DNA of 64,000 nt from SB11 sp943370295 (lineage in GTDB: Bacteria; Bacteroidota; Bacteroidia; UBA8524), in assembly GCA_943370295.1 (NCBI GenBank), contig CALRQL020000006.1:146168-210167 (forward strand). Reading direction: 5' to 3'. A program made the position numbers and the translations under genes. Numbering within the stretch: the stretch's first letter is position 1; the number at the start of each line of letters is the position of its first letter. Of this stretch, positions 50,982-60,111 are shown piece after piece. The notes beneath the pieces are model-generated. The model was not told the DNA's origin, ran no database searches, and worked only from the letters and a program-made list of their open reading frames with translations.

Positions 50982-51011
50982 AGGCTGCTTATTTAAAAAA
51001 ATAAACAGCCT
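50982..51011. repeat. AT-rich hairpin in the gap before the XRE gene
   Basis: AGGCTGcTTATTT (50982-50994) pairs with AAATAAaCAGCCT (50999-51011) around four A bases. It has no T-run. It may mark the end of the acyltransferase transcript. The rest of the gap (50903-51193) holds only the XRE promoter element. Confidence 0.4.
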
Positions 51012-51158
51012 GATTGTCGGTAGTTTTTAGCCTAAGCTAATGCAATTGAAGGGCGCACAAGTGTTTTAACCATTCTTGTTTATCGCAAACAAGGGTATGG
51101 AAGTAGTGTTTAATTTACTTATGCAAGTAATAACTATCGTTTTTTAATTACCACAACT

Positions 51159-51166
51159 TATATTTG
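51159..51166 (+). promoter_or_regulatory. TAnnTTTG promoter element for the XRE regulator
   Basis: TATATTTG lies 27 bases before the ATG at 51194. Confidence 0.5.
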
Positions 51167-51193
51167 TAAGCAACTATTTAGGGTTGTAATACT

Positions 51194-51562
51194 ATGGTTG
51201 TACTAATTGCAGAAGAAATAAGGCGTTTACGAATGTCAAAATCGTTCAGTCAAGACTATATGGCGGAAAAGCTTGGCATAACCCAACAAGCATACTCTAA
51301 AATCGAAAATCAAGTATCAGAAGCATCATTGAGCCGTCTCCAGCAGATTGCGCAGATATTGGATGTGCCTCTGCCACACTTGCTTGGATTAACAGAGGAA
51401 GAAATGAGCAATGGTTCTGTAACGCCCAGCGAGCGAAAGGTGTATCACGAGATTATTGTGAACCAACAAAAAATCATTGAGAAGCAGGAAGAAACTATCC
51501 GTACAATTTCGGCCTCATTGGTAATACTGCAAACCGGTGGCAGCTTTAGACCCAATCATTAA
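51194..51562 (+). CDS. XRE-family transcriptional regulator
   Basis: 122 aa DNA-binding protein. A helix-turn-helix of the Cro/C1 type spans about residues 6-62 (IRRLRMSKSFSQDYMAEKLGITQQAYSKIENQ, then SLSRLQQIAQILDVPLPHLLG). The C-terminal part is a predicted coiled coil (about 83-112, IIVNQQKIIEKQEETIRTIS), probably for dimer formation. It stands alone with no phage, plasmid or toxin gene nearby, so it looks like a chromosomal regulator rather than an antitoxin. Target genes are not indicated. Confidence 0.92.
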   Translation: MVVLIAEEIRRLRMSKSFSQDYMAEKLGITQQAYSKIENQVSEASLSRLQQIAQILDVPLPHLLGLTEEEMSNGSVTPSERKVYHEIIVNQQKIIEKQEETIRTISASLVILQTGGSFRPNH

Positions 51563-51729
51563 AAATTTGAAATTTTTGTTATTTTAAGACTATTTATTCT
51601 GTCATTTGATGTCAGTTGTAACAAAAACCGTCATTTATTTAAAAAAACAACGGTCTAAACACATTTTTTTAAACTTTCTTGCATAAAAATCAGTAACTAC
51701 AGCTAAAAACTGCTGATTTTTACAGGATT

Positions 51730-51767
51730 GCAAAAAAATAAACCCGATTATTTTTAACCGGGTTTAT
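51730..51767 (-). terminator. Terminator of fumC
   Basis: Stem 51738-51746 (ATAAACCCG) with 51759-51767. On the minus strand it is followed by a T-run (complement of 51731-51738), 27 bases after the fumC stop. Confidence 0.75.
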
Positions 51768-51793
51768 GCTTTATAAATGAACTGTTATTGCTT

Positions 51794-53194
51794 TTATTTA
51801 AGGTTGCCCACCATATCTTCGGGACGAACCCATAAGTCAAATTGCTCAGATGTCAATAGCCCTAAATCAATAGCCGCCTGTTTAAGGGTTGAGCCTTCTT
51901 TGTGAGCCTTTTTGGCAATCTTGGCGGCATTGTCATACCCTATGTGAGTATTTAATGCTGTAACCAACATTAGTGAGTTATCAAGGTTCTTTTTAATATC
52001 GGCTAAGTTAGGTTCTATACCCACCGCACAATTGTTGTTAAACGATACGCAAGCATCGCCAATCAGACGTGCACTGTGCAATACATTTGCCGCAATAAGG
52101 GGTTTGAATACGTTCAATTCAAAATGACCGTTGCTGCCGCCTATACTTACGGCAACATCATTACCCATTACCTGTGCGCATACCATAGTTAATGCTTCAG
52201 GCTGGGTTGGGTTTACTTTACCGGGCATAATTGATGAACCGGGCTCGTTATCAGGTATTAAAATCTCACCAATACCGCAACGGGGGCCGCTGCTTAGCAT
52301 ACGGATATCATTGGCTACCTTCATTAAAGCCACTGCTGCACGTTTCAAAGCACCACTCAATTCTACCATGCCATCGTGGGCGGCAAGGCTTTCAAACTTG
52401 TTAGGGGCAGTAATAAAAGGGTAGCCGCTTAGTTGGGCTATTTTATCAGCTACCTTTTCAGCATAGCCTGCGGGTGCATTAAGACCTGTACCAACGGCTG
52501 TCCCGCCAAGTGCCAGTTCACGCACAGCTTCAAGTGCGTTTTTAACTGCACGAATGCTATTGGTTATTTGCTGAGCATATCCGCTAAATTCTTGTCCTAA
52601 CGTAAGCGGGGTAGCATCCATAAAATGTGTACGACCGATTTTTACGATGTTTTTAAACTCTTCAGCTTTTTTTGCCAAGGTATCGCGCAACAACTCCATG
52701 CCGGGCAGGGTTATCTCAACCACTTGCTTATAGGCAGCAATGTGCATTGCTGTGGGGTATGTATCGTTGCTTGATTGTGATTTGTTTACATCATCATTGG
52801 GGTGAAGTACTTTCTTTTCATCCAAAAGGTTTCCGCCATTTACCACGTGGCCTCGGTTAGCTACCACCTCGTTCACGTTCATATTGCTTTGGGTACCGCT
52901 ACCGGTTTGCCAAATTACCAACGGAAACTGGTCGTCAAGTTTGCCCTCCAAAATTTCATCACACACTTTGCCAATCAAGGCAGCCTTATCGGCACTAAGT
53001 ACACCCAAATCAGCATTAGTAAGTGCTGCTGCTTTTTTAAGTATGGCAAATGCTTTTATAATTTCAAGCGGCATTTTATCACCGGGGCCGCCAATTTTAA
53101 AATTCTGAAGTGAGCGTTGGGTTTGCGCTGCCCAATACACGTTTGCGGGCACTTGTACTTCGCCCAAACTGTCGCGTTCTATCCTATAGTCCAT
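51794..53194 (-). CDS. fumC: Class II fumarate hydratase
   Basis: Interconverts fumarate and malate in the citric acid cycle without an iron-sulfur cluster. It is 466 aa, the standard FumC length. Signatures: GSGTQSNMNVNEVVANR near 102-118, the B-site region NDDVNKSQSSNDTYPTAMHIAA near 133-154, IGRTHFMDATPLTLGQEFSGYA near 185-206, and the family signature GSSIMPGKVNPTQPE near 318-332 with its catalytic serine. A TACTTTTG promoter element is 30 bases upstream of the ATG, and a terminator follows. Aspartase relatives share these motifs, but overall similarity by eye favours fumarase. Confidence 0.95.
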   Translation of the reverse strand: MDYRIERDSLGEVQVPANVYWAAQTQRSLQNFKIGGPGDKMPLEIIKAFAILKKAAALTNADLGVLSADKAALIGKVCDEILEGKLDDQFPLVIWQTGSGTQSNMNVNEVVANRGHVVNGGNLLDEKKVLHPNDDVNKSQSSNDTYPTAMHIAAYKQVVEITLPGMELLRDTLAKKAEEFKNIVKIGRTHFMDATPLTLGQEFSGYAQQITNSIRAVKNALEAVRELALGGTAVGTGLNAPAGYAEKVADKIAQLSGYPFITAPNKFESLAAHDGMVELSGALKRAAVALMKVANDIRMLSSGPRCGIGEILIPDNEPGSSIMPGKVNPTQPEALTMVCAQVMGNDVAVSIGGSNGHFELNVFKPLIAANVLHSARLIGDACVSFNNNCAVGIEPNLADIKKNLDNSLMLVTALNTHIGYDNAAKIAKKAHKEGSTLKQAAIDLGLLTSEQFDLWVRPEDMVGNLK

Positions 53195-53224
53195 CTGGTT
53201 TTTATTTGATTATGAAAAGATGCG

Positions 53225-53232
53225 CAAAAGTA
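53225..53232 (-). promoter_or_regulatory. TAnnTTTG promoter element for fumC
   Basis: Minus-strand TACTTTTG lies 30 bases before the fumC ATG. Confidence 0.45.
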
Positions 53233-53327
53233 AGAATTTGGTTTTGGTTATGGGGCAAAACAAGGGCTTTTTATAACATAGTAGCCCTGTTACACTAAAA
53301 AGATTTTTCGACTTGATAATCAACAAA

Positions 53328-54236
53328 TTAGAATATGCCGAAGATTTTTTTGCGGGGCTTTTTGATAAGGGTATTCAATACCATTTTACGCTGATAAATA
53401 TATGCCGAAGGCCAGTTAAATGATTCTGTGCCGGTTTTAACGGTTACAGTACCGTCAAAATTTCCAAATTCATCGTAAAACACTAAGCGACCTGTTTGTT
53501 CATCAACCAGCATGCGCCCCTGCACTTTGGCGTTACCGGTGTGTATGGCCGACAATCCCAGTGCCTTCATCATATTATCAGAGCCGGTAAATGTGCCGCC
53601 ATAAGAGTCGAAAAATAGTTCAAAACATTTTAGCCCAAGTGTATCCACACGCTTACCTATATGAACTTTAAATGAATGGTTAACCACCAAATCAAAGCCT
53701 GCATGAAAAAGGGTGTCGGTGCGCTTTAACATGGTATCAGCAAGTGCACTGTTTAAGTATGCAATATTAAACATCAGGTTTTTGCTGCGGTTATACATAT
53801 ACTTAAAATCACGCATTTGCTGCAATTGCGCATTCAGCTCAACGGTAGGCCCCAAAAAGCCCCCCTGACGGGTATATTGAAATATTACCTTAACCAATGG
53901 GGTTTTGCCCATGTTTGTCATAGTATCAACTATGCCATTGGCTTTGCGTATAGAATCTTTTCGGTAAAAATTGAAGATTTTGTAGTCAACCAGCTGGAAG
54001 TTTTTCTTTTTTTCAAGAATATCTTGCTCAATATCCAGTGTGGCATTAGAAATTACCCACTCAGTTTCATCAACGCTATCGTTGCCTTGTACCACTTTAT
54101 AAAGCTCATCAACACTACAGTTATAGGTGGCGGTATATTTTTCTGATAGATTGATGCGGCGCAGCTTTATTTGTTGCGCAGCAGCATCGGCCAAAAAACA
54201 TAAAACAAAAAACAATCCCAATAAATACTTGAACAT
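53328..54236 (-). CDS. Exported protein of unknown function
   Basis: 302 aa from ATG 54236 (MFKYLLGLFFVLCFLADAAA), which gives a clean signal peptide cut before QQIKLRR; a GTG three codons upstream is the alternative. I recognise no family. The mature protein looks mixed alpha/beta, with strand-rich segments near the end (TGRLVFYDEFGNFDGTVTV). A Lys-rich segment (EKKKNFQLVDYKIFNFYRKDSIRK) lies near residues 75-98. The C-terminus KKPRKKIFGIF is basic. No T9SS tail is present, so it is likely periplasmic or membrane-associated. It is upstream of fumC on the same strand, but a promoter separates them. Confidence 0.75.
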   Translation of the reverse strand: MFKYLLGLFFVLCFLADAAAQQIKLRRINLSEKYTATYNCSVDELYKVVQGNDSVDETEWVISNATLDIEQDILEKKKNFQLVDYKIFNFYRKDSIRKANGIVDTMTNMGKTPLVKVIFQYTRQGGFLGPTVELNAQLQQMRDFKYMYNRSKNLMFNIAYLNSALADTMLKRTDTLFHAGFDLVVNHSFKVHIGKRVDTLGLKCFELFFDSYGGTFTGSDNMMKALGLSAIHTGNAKVQGRMLVDEQTGRLVFYDEFGNFDGTVTVKTGTESFNWPSAYIYQRKMVLNTLIKKPRKKIFGIF

Positions 54237-54326
54237 CACGGGCACAAAAAAGTCAAAAAAACGTTAAACAGCAAACGAAAGTTATGCTTAAAAATTGCAT
54301 TTGCAATTTCCGGTTCTAAAATACGG

Positions 54327-55727
54327 TTATTCTATCACAAATACCTGCCCTTTTTGGGGTATCTCCACATGATTCAAACCCTCAGCAGCTAAATTCTTTT
54401 GCAACGCCGTCATACTTGCCTCTTCACCATGCACCAATAATATCTTTTTAGTTCTGGTACCGTTCACTTGTTTTATATAACGTATCAATCCTTCGTTATC
54501 CGGGTGTGCGCTAAATGCATCCGTTTTATGTATTGGTGAAAAAACGGGCAATTCTCGGTTTTTAATTGCAACAGTTGGCTGACCTTGTAACAAACGGTAC
54601 CCCAAAGTACCCTCAGCACAAAAACCCGCAATCAAAATGTGGGCTTTAGGGTTACTTATATTATCGCGAATATGTTGCTGTATGCGCCCACCTTCCACCA
54701 TTCCCGCCGCCGATATGATAATACAAGGGTCGTTGTGGTGTTTTAACCAATCGCTATCCTTAGCGTCGGGCACAAACTCCAGTTGGTCAAACTCAAACAA
54801 ATCATTGTATTGCCTGTAAAACTCTTGTGCCTCAGCACTAAGGGTGTGTACAAACTTATGATGGTGCTTGGCCGTTTTTATAGCCAAGGGACTATCAACA
54901 AATATTTTTACACGGGGCAGTTTGCCTTGTCTAAACAGCTGGTGAAACGTAAATGCAATGGCATGGGTACGTCCCACACTAAATGCAGGAATAATTAACC
55001 TGCCGGGGTAATCAACACAAGCAAGGTTGGTATAATGCAGTAACTCATCACCGGGTGTGCGCTGGGCTATGTGTTTGCGACCACCATAAGTACTTTCTGT
55101 TACCAGATAATCTACTTCGGGCATGGCTTGAGGGTCGGGCACTAATTGGCCTCCGTAATTACCCAAATCTCCGGTAAATCCTATGCGGGTTTCCCTCCCT
55201 CCTACCTCCACTTTAATAAAAGCACTCACCGCGCCTAATATGTGGCCGGCATTATAAAAAGTAAGTTCTGCTTCGGGTGTAATGCTAAACGGTTTCCCTA
55301 ATTCCACCGTTACCATACTGCTAACGGCTTGCTTAAGATGTTTAAGAGTGTATGGAGTTTTAACGGTTGTTTTCTTTCTTCCCCTACCTGTTCTTTTTTG
55401 CCTTTCCGACTCCATAATATTAAGGCTATCAGCAAGCAAAAGTCCTGTGATATCTGCCGTAGCAGGCGTACAGATTATTTGCCCGTTGAACCCGTGCTTC
55501 ACCAATGTGGGCAAATTGCCACTATGGTCGATATGGGCATGGGTAAGTATCACCGCATCAATCATTGCGGGAGAGAAAGGAAAATCTATATCGCTTAATG
55601 AGCCGAAACGCTTTTGCTGATCATAATCCAACCCACAATCCACCAGTAAATTATAACCGCCGGGCAATTGTAGCAGGTGCATACTTCCCGTAACCTGCCT
55701 TGCGGCTCCCCAAATAGTCAACTTCAT
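54327..55727 (-). CDS. Metallo-beta-lactamase fold RNA nuclease-like protein (beta-CASP family)
   Basis: 466 aa protein of the CPSF73/Ysh1-like group, zinc-dependent nucleases acting on RNA. The MBL part begins KLTIWGAARQVTGSMHLL. Metal motif HAHIDH is at residues 63-68 (His63, His65, Asp67, His68), with GHILGAVSAFIKV and FTGDLGN further on. The beta-CASP insert follows (STYGGRKH near 212-219, PAFSVGRTHAIAFTFHQL). Late motifs are IISAAGMVEGGRI near 349-361 and HKTDAFSAHPDNEGL near 406-420. ATG at 55727 lies only 7 bases after a TACCTTTG element. RNA processing is the family role; the target is unknown. Confidence 0.9.
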   Translation of the reverse strand: MKLTIWGAARQVTGSMHLLQLPGGYNLLVDCGLDYDQQKRFGSLSDIDFPFSPAMIDAVILTHAHIDHSGNLPTLVKHGFNGQIICTPATADITGLLLADSLNIMESERQKRTGRGRKKTTVKTPYTLKHLKQAVSSMVTVELGKPFSITPEAELTFYNAGHILGAVSAFIKVEVGGRETRIGFTGDLGNYGGQLVPDPQAMPEVDYLVTESTYGGRKHIAQRTPGDELLHYTNLACVDYPGRLIIPAFSVGRTHAIAFTFHQLFRQGKLPRVKIFVDSPLAIKTAKHHHKFVHTLSAEAQEFYRQYNDLFEFDQLEFVPDAKDSDWLKHHNDPCIIISAAGMVEGGRIQQHIRDNISNPKAHILIAGFCAEGTLGYRLLQGQPTVAIKNRELPVFSPIHKTDAFSAHPDNEGLIRYIKQVNGTRTKKILLVHGEEASMTALQKNLAAEGLNHVEIPQKGQVFVIE

Positions 55728-55734
55728 ATTTTTG

Positions 55735-55742
55735 CAAAGGTA
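55735..55742 (-). promoter_or_regulatory. TAnnTTTG promoter element for the beta-CASP gene
   Basis: Minus-strand TACCTTTG ends 7 bases before the ATG at 55727, implying a near-leaderless transcript. Confidence 0.55.
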
Positions 55743-55806
55743 AGGCTAAACGGTGGTTATTGCTTTACTATATAAAGCAAACGCGCATAATTGACACAAT
55801 GATAAC

Positions 55807-56538
55807 TTATTGCGGACGGAATATTACCTCGCAGGCTTTTGAGGCGGCAATCTGTTCTGCCTTCTTTTTTGAAAAATCTTCACCCCTGCCATACTCTTCT
55901 CCATCAATCATCACGCTCACTAAATAGCTTTTCTGTTTGCCCTGCCTGCGTTCTTCAAGGGCTTCAAAAGCAATGGTTTTACGGTTTTTTTGACACCACT
56001 CAATTAGTTTGCTTTTAAAGTTAATCTCTTTATCGGCAAGGTGATGGATATCGATGTGGGGGTTAATGATGCGTTTGCTGATAAATTTTTTGGTGAAATC
56101 GTACCCCTTATCCAAATAAATAGCTCCGATTAGTGCCTCAAAAGCGTTGCCGCTAATGGCACGTATAATCTGGCGGTTGCCGCGGATGCTTTTATCATAT
56201 TCTAAATAATCTTCGATTCCGATTTTCCGAGCAAGTTCACAAAGGTTCTCACGACTCACAATTTTTGCGCGCAATTCGGTAAGAAACCCTTCTCCTTTGG
56301 TGGGGTAGGTTGAAAAGAGTACCTCTGCTATTATTGAGCTTAATACCGCATCGCCAAGGTATTCAAGACGTTCATTGCTAATCCTGCCCTCCTTCACGTC
56401 GTAACGTGTTGAGGCAGAGTGATGCCTGAACGCTTGTTTGTACAAGTCGGCATTACGGGGCGTAAAGCCCAATAAATTTTTTAAGGATTTTACAAAGGGC
56501 TTGTCGTGGCTTTTTAACAGTTTAGAAAAAAGTACCAA
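55807..56538 (-). CDS. rnc: Ribonuclease III
   Basis: Cuts double-stranded RNA in rRNA maturation and mRNA turnover. 243 aa. The catalytic domain (about residues 15-155) has the signature NERLEYLGDAVLSSIIAEVLF near 54-74 and a second acidic site in GNAFEALIGAIYLDKG near 130-145. The C-terminal dsRNA-binding domain (about 165-240) has FKSKLIEWCQKN, VSVMIDGEEYGRGEDFSKKKAEQIAASKACEVI. The start is TTG at 56538, six bases after the fabF stop, the only fit. It is the third gene of the acpP-fabF-rnc operon, an order conserved in many bacteria. Confidence 0.95.
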   Translation of the reverse strand: MVLFSKLLKSHDKPFVKSLKNLLGFTPRNADLYKQAFRHHSASTRYDVKEGRISNERLEYLGDAVLSSIIAEVLFSTYPTKGEGFLTELRAKIVSRENLCELARKIGIEDYLEYDKSIRGNRQIIRAISGNAFEALIGAIYLDKGYDFTKKFISKRIINPHIDIHHLADKEINFKSKLIEWCQKNRKTIAFEALEERRQGKQKSYLVSVMIDGEEYGRGEDFSKKKAEQIAASKACEVIFRPQ

Positions 56539-56544
56539 GGAGCC

Positions 56545-57798
56545 TTATGATGTATATTTTTTGAGAATGACTGTGGCATTGTGGCCGCCAAACCCAAAGG
56601 TATTGCTTAGGGCATAGTTTACCTCGCGCACTTGGTGAGTGTTGAAGGTAAGGTTAAGGCCGCTGTCAATATCAGGGTCGTCGGTAAAATGGTTAATTGT
56701 GGGGGGGATAATCCCTTTGTTAATTGCCAACAAACATGCTAATGACTCAATTGCACCCGCTGCACCCAGCAAGTGTCCGGTCATACTTTTGGTGCTGCTT
56801 ATATTCATGTTATAAGCATGGTCGCCAAATACTTGTTTAATAGCTTTTAACTCGGCAACATCACCCAATGGAGTGCTGGTACCGTGTACATTCACATAAT
56901 CAATATCTTGAGGGGTGATGCCTGCATCAGCAAGGGCACTTTTCATTACCGCAATTACGCCCAACCCTTCAGGGTGTGGAGCTGTAATGTGATAAGCATC
57001 AGCACTCATACCGCCGCCAACTACCTCAGCATAAATTTTGGCACCGCGCGCTTTTGCGTGTTCCAATTCTTCAAGCACAAGGGTGGCACTACCTTCACCC
57101 AATACAAAACCGTCACGGTCTTTATCAAACGGACGCGATGCTGTTTTGTAATCGTCGTTACGCTCACTAAGAGCCTTCATTGCGTTAAATCCGCCTACAG
57201 CGGGTTCGTTCACACAAGCCTCGCTGCCACCGGTAATTATCGCATCGGCTTTCCCAAGCCTGATGTAATTAAATGAGTCAATCACTGAGTGATTTGAAGT
57301 AGCACAAGCCGATACGGTAGCATAGTTGGGACCGCGGAAACCATATTTCATAGATATGTGTCCTGCCGCGATATCGGCAATCATCATAGGTATGAAAAAT
57401 GGGCTGAAACGCGGAGTTCCGTCGCCTTTTGCATAATCAACCACTTCATGGAAAAAACTGGTAAGACCGCCAATACCGGTACCCCAAATAACACCAATAC
57501 GGTCTTTGTCTAATTTTTCAAGATCAAGACCGCTGTCTTTAACAGCTTCATCGCTGGTAACTACAGCGTACTGGGTGTATGGATCCATCCTCCGTGCTTC
57601 CTTTTTATCAATAAAGTTATACACGTCGAAGTTTTTCACCTCGCAAGCGAATTTCGTTTTGAATTTTGAAGCATCAAAACGGGTAATGGGGCCGGCACCG
57701 CTTACCCCGTTTTTTAAACCTTCCCAATATTCGGGAGCGCTGTTTCCAAGCGGGGTAAGTGCACCAATCCCCGTAATCACAACTCTTTTAAGCTGCAT
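56545..57798 (-). CDS. fabF: 3-oxoacyl-[acyl-carrier-protein] synthase II
   Basis: Condenses malonyl-ACP with a growing acyl-ACP in fatty acid elongation. 417 aa, normal length. The active-site triad is visible: Cys165 in TVSACATSNHS, the first His in VHGTSTPLGD (near 305) and the second in STKSMTGHLLGAAGA (near 341). GGHNATVILKKY closes the protein. It lies 26 bases after acpP and 6 bases before rnc on the same strand, forming one operon with its carrier substrate. Confidence 0.97.
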   Translation of the reverse strand: MQLKRVVITGIGALTPLGNSAPEYWEGLKNGVSGAGPITRFDASKFKTKFACEVKNFDVYNFIDKKEARRMDPYTQYAVVTSDEAVKDSGLDLEKLDKDRIGVIWGTGIGGLTSFFHEVVDYAKGDGTPRFSPFFIPMMIADIAAGHISMKYGFRGPNYATVSACATSNHSVIDSFNYIRLGKADAIITGGSEACVNEPAVGGFNAMKALSERNDDYKTASRPFDKDRDGFVLGEGSATLVLEELEHAKARGAKIYAEVVGGGMSADAYHITAPHPEGLGVIAVMKSALADAGITPQDIDYVNVHGTSTPLGDVAELKAIKQVFGDHAYNMNISSTKSMTGHLLGAAGAIESLACLLAINKGIIPPTINHFTDDPDIDSGLNLTFNTHQVREVNYALSNTFGFGGHNATVILKKYTS

Positions 57799-57824
57799 AC
57801 GGGCTAATAAATTTTTTTAAAAGA

Positions 57825-58061
57825 TTACTTAGCGTTGTTCTCAATGTAAGTGATGGCGTCACCAACTGTCGAAATTTTTTCGGCTTGGTCATCAGGAATT
57901 GAAATATTAAATTCTTTCTCAAATTCCATAATAAGCTCCACAGTATCCAATGAGTCTGCGCCTAAATCATTAGTAAAGCTGGCCTCAGGGGTAACTTCGC
58001 TCTCTTCTACACTAAGTTTGTCAATAATAATCGACTTTACTCTTGTGGCGATGTCTGACAT
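57825..58061 (-). CDS. acpP: Acyl carrier protein
   Basis: 78 aa acidic carrier of fatty acid synthesis. The 4-phosphopantetheine site is Ser37 in LGADSLDTVELIMEFEKEF, the standard DSL motif. Helix pattern and length are typical. It is the first gene of the acpP-fabF-rnc operon. A partial TTATTTG element about 35 bases upstream, on the minus strand, may be its promoter but does not match the full consensus. Confidence 0.97.
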   Translation of the reverse strand: MSDIATRVKSIIIDKLSVEESEVTPEASFTNDLGADSLDTVELIMEFEKEFNISIPDDQAEKISTVGDAITYIENNAK

Positions 58062-58161
58062 TTTCTTCTCCTTTTTTGGTTAAATTTGAAGCTGCAAATA
58101 ACTGCTTTTTCAAACAAAAACACAATAAAAAAAATATTGCTAAAAGCAGCCCTCAATCCCT

Positions 58162-58605
58162 TTGGATACGCCTAAGAACAAATATTTGTCATTATTTGAT
58201 GCCGGCACACCCCTACCGACGGAAAGCCTTTTAATGGCAGGGATAGCCTCTAATCAGAAGGGTTACAGGTTGGTTTGGCAAATCAATTCACTGCCCGGTT
58301 TGCACTTACGGCGCATCAATGATTTATTCTACCGCCACAAAAAGGGCGAAGATATTTATATTCAGTGCTTTGAATACACGGATGAGGAGTATGGATACAC
58401 TTACAGGGTGGTGGGCAATAAGACTAGTAACAATATTTTAATCCCTGAACATAAAAATACTGATTATTTTTTGCTGGTGAAAGGCGGGTTGGAAGAAAAT
58501 AGCTGGGTGAAGTTGCTGGCTGATATGAAAAAGCTGACATTTGCCCTCACTGTTTATGCTATTGACTTAAATAAGCTTAAAAACAAAGACGTTTTATATT
58601 TTTAA
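58162..58605 (+). CDS. IPExxxVDY family protein
   Basis: 147 aa small protein of a Bacteroidota family named for its motif, seen here as LIPEHKNTDYFLLVKG near residues 93-108. The early part LLMAGIASNQKGYRLVWQIN near 24-43 also fits the family. No catalytic motif is known. The start appears to be TTG at 58162; an internal ATG at codon 25 would lose the conserved opening. It is divergent from acpP and followed after 24 bases by pyk, an arrangement I recall as recurrent in this phylum. The function is unknown; the context suggests a link to fatty-acid or central metabolism. Confidence 0.8.
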   Translation: MDTPKNKYLSLFDAGTPLPTESLLMAGIASNQKGYRLVWQINSLPGLHLRRINDLFYRHKKGEDIYIQCFEYTDEEYGYTYRVVGNKTSNNILIPEHKNTDYFLLVKGGLEENSWVKLLADMKKLTFALTVYAIDLNKLKNKDVLYF

Positions 58606-58629
58606 AAATACACATTTTAAACACTAATC

Positions 58630-60072
58630 ATGAAATACAGGCCAAAGTTTAACCGTACTAAAATAATCGCCACTATTGGACCCGCTACTTCGAGCTATAA
58701 AATGCTGAAAGAGATTATTGTAGCCGGAGTGGATGTGTGCCGACTAAATTTTTCGCACGGTAAGCATGAAGACCACGTGGGTGTTATCCAAAACATCCGG
58801 AAGATAAATACCGAACTGGGCTGCAATGTGGGGATACTGCTTGATTTACAAGGCCCCAAGCTGCGCATAGGTGAGGTTGAGAACAATAAAATTACACTGG
58901 TTACGGGCAAAGAGCTGATTATCACTACGCAAAAAACTATTGGTACGGCTGAGAAGTTGTTTATTGACTTTGAAATGCTAACCAAGGATGTGAAAAAAGG
59001 TCACAAGATTTTGCTGGACGATGGTAAGGTGGAGTTGAAAGTACTTGAAGTACTGAACCGCACTGAAATATTAGCCAAGGTGATACATGGCGGCGACCTT
59101 TCATCTAAAAAAGGCTTCAACCTACCACAAACTGCACTGTCTATCCCCAGCATTACTAAAAAGGATATTGAAGATATTGAGTTTGGATTGTCATACGATG
59201 TGGAGTGGATTGGCTTATCGTTTGTACGCAAGCCTGAAGAGATTCATGAGTTAAAAAACATTATTGCCCGCCACGAAAAACGCACCAAAGTGGTGGCTAA
59301 GATTGAAAAGCCCGAAGCCTTAAAAAACATTGATAAGATTATTGATGCTACGGATGCAATAATGGTGGCCCGCGGTGATTTGGGTGTTGAAATGCCGCTT
59401 GAAGAGGTGCCATTGATACAAAAGCAGATTGTTAAAAAATGTCTTGCCGCTGCAAAGCCGGTAATTATTGCTACCCAAATGATGGAAAGCATGATTACTA
59501 GCCCTACTCCTACCCGTGCCGAAACTAACGACGTTGCAAACGCTGTATTGGACGGTGCTGATGCTGTGATGCTGAGTGCTGAAACTTCAGTGGGTGCATA
59601 TCCTACTGAAACCATTAAAACGATGGAGAAGATTGTGCGCCACGTTGAGGAGCATGATATGATATACCACAAGGGTGACGGGCCTGATAATGCAGAATCG
59701 CGCAGCTATATTACGGATGTAATTTGTTTTACTGCCGCCCGTATGAGTATGCACATTAAGAGTGCTAAGGCAATAGCTTCTATGACCCGCTCGGGCTATA
59801 CGGCGTTTAAGCTATCCAGCTACCGCCCGCGCGCCAGTATATTCATCTTTACCAACAATGCTTCGCTGCTTAATACATTAAGCCTTGTATGGGGTATCAG
59901 AGGTTTCTATTACGATAAGTTTGTAACCACAGATGAAACCATTAAGGATGTGAATGATATGATGAAGAAAGCCGGGTATGCTAAAACCGGTGATATTGTT
60001 ATTAACACCGCCAGCATGCCTATTCACGATAAATCAATGACTAATGCCGTGAAGATTAGTAAGGTAGAATAA
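58630..60072 (+). CDS. pyk: Pyruvate kinase
   Basis: Transfers phosphate from phosphoenolpyruvate to ADP, the last step of glycolysis. 480 aa. Signatures: RTKIIATIGPATSSYKM near 9-25, VDVCRLNFSHGKHEDH near 34-49, LDLQGPKLRIGEV near 72-84, VVAKIEKPEALKNIDKIIDATDAIMVARGDLGVEMPLEEVP near 220-260 including the catalytic lysine and metal-binding Glu/Asp, and MLSAETSVGAYPTE near 315-328. The C-terminal allosteric-type domain (about 355-480) is present. It is cotranscribed with the IPExxxVDY gene. A hairpin follows. Confidence 0.97.
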   Translation: MKYRPKFNRTKIIATIGPATSSYKMLKEIIVAGVDVCRLNFSHGKHEDHVGVIQNIRKINTELGCNVGILLDLQGPKLRIGEVENNKITLVTGKELIITTQKTIGTAEKLFIDFEMLTKDVKKGHKILLDDGKVELKVLEVLNRTEILAKVIHGGDLSSKKGFNLPQTALSIPSITKKDIEDIEFGLSYDVEWIGLSFVRKPEEIHELKNIIARHEKRTKVVAKIEKPEALKNIDKIIDATDAIMVARGDLGVEMPLEEVPLIQKQIVKKCLAAAKPVIIATQMMESMITSPTPTRAETNDVANAVLDGADAVMLSAETSVGAYPTETIKTMEKIVRHVEEHDMIYHKGDGPDNAESRSYITDVICFTAARMSMHIKSAKAIASMTRSGYTAFKLSSYRPRASIFIFTNNASLLNTLSLVWGIRGFYYDKFVTTDETIKDVNDMMKKAGYAKTGDIVINTASMPIHDKSMTNAVKISKVE

Positions 60073-60111
60073 CTTCTGCTTAGGCCTAATCAATAGGTAT
60101 TATTTAATATA

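Noticed and set aside
51194..51562. XRE protein as antitoxin or phage repressor
   Set aside because: No toxin, integrase or phage gene is nearby and it has its own promoter; it looks like a stand-alone regulator.
54292..54309. Small palindrome AAATTGCA/TGCAATTT as a terminator of the beta-CASP gene
   Set aside because: The stem is AT-rich, only 8 bases, and has no T-run on the minus strand.
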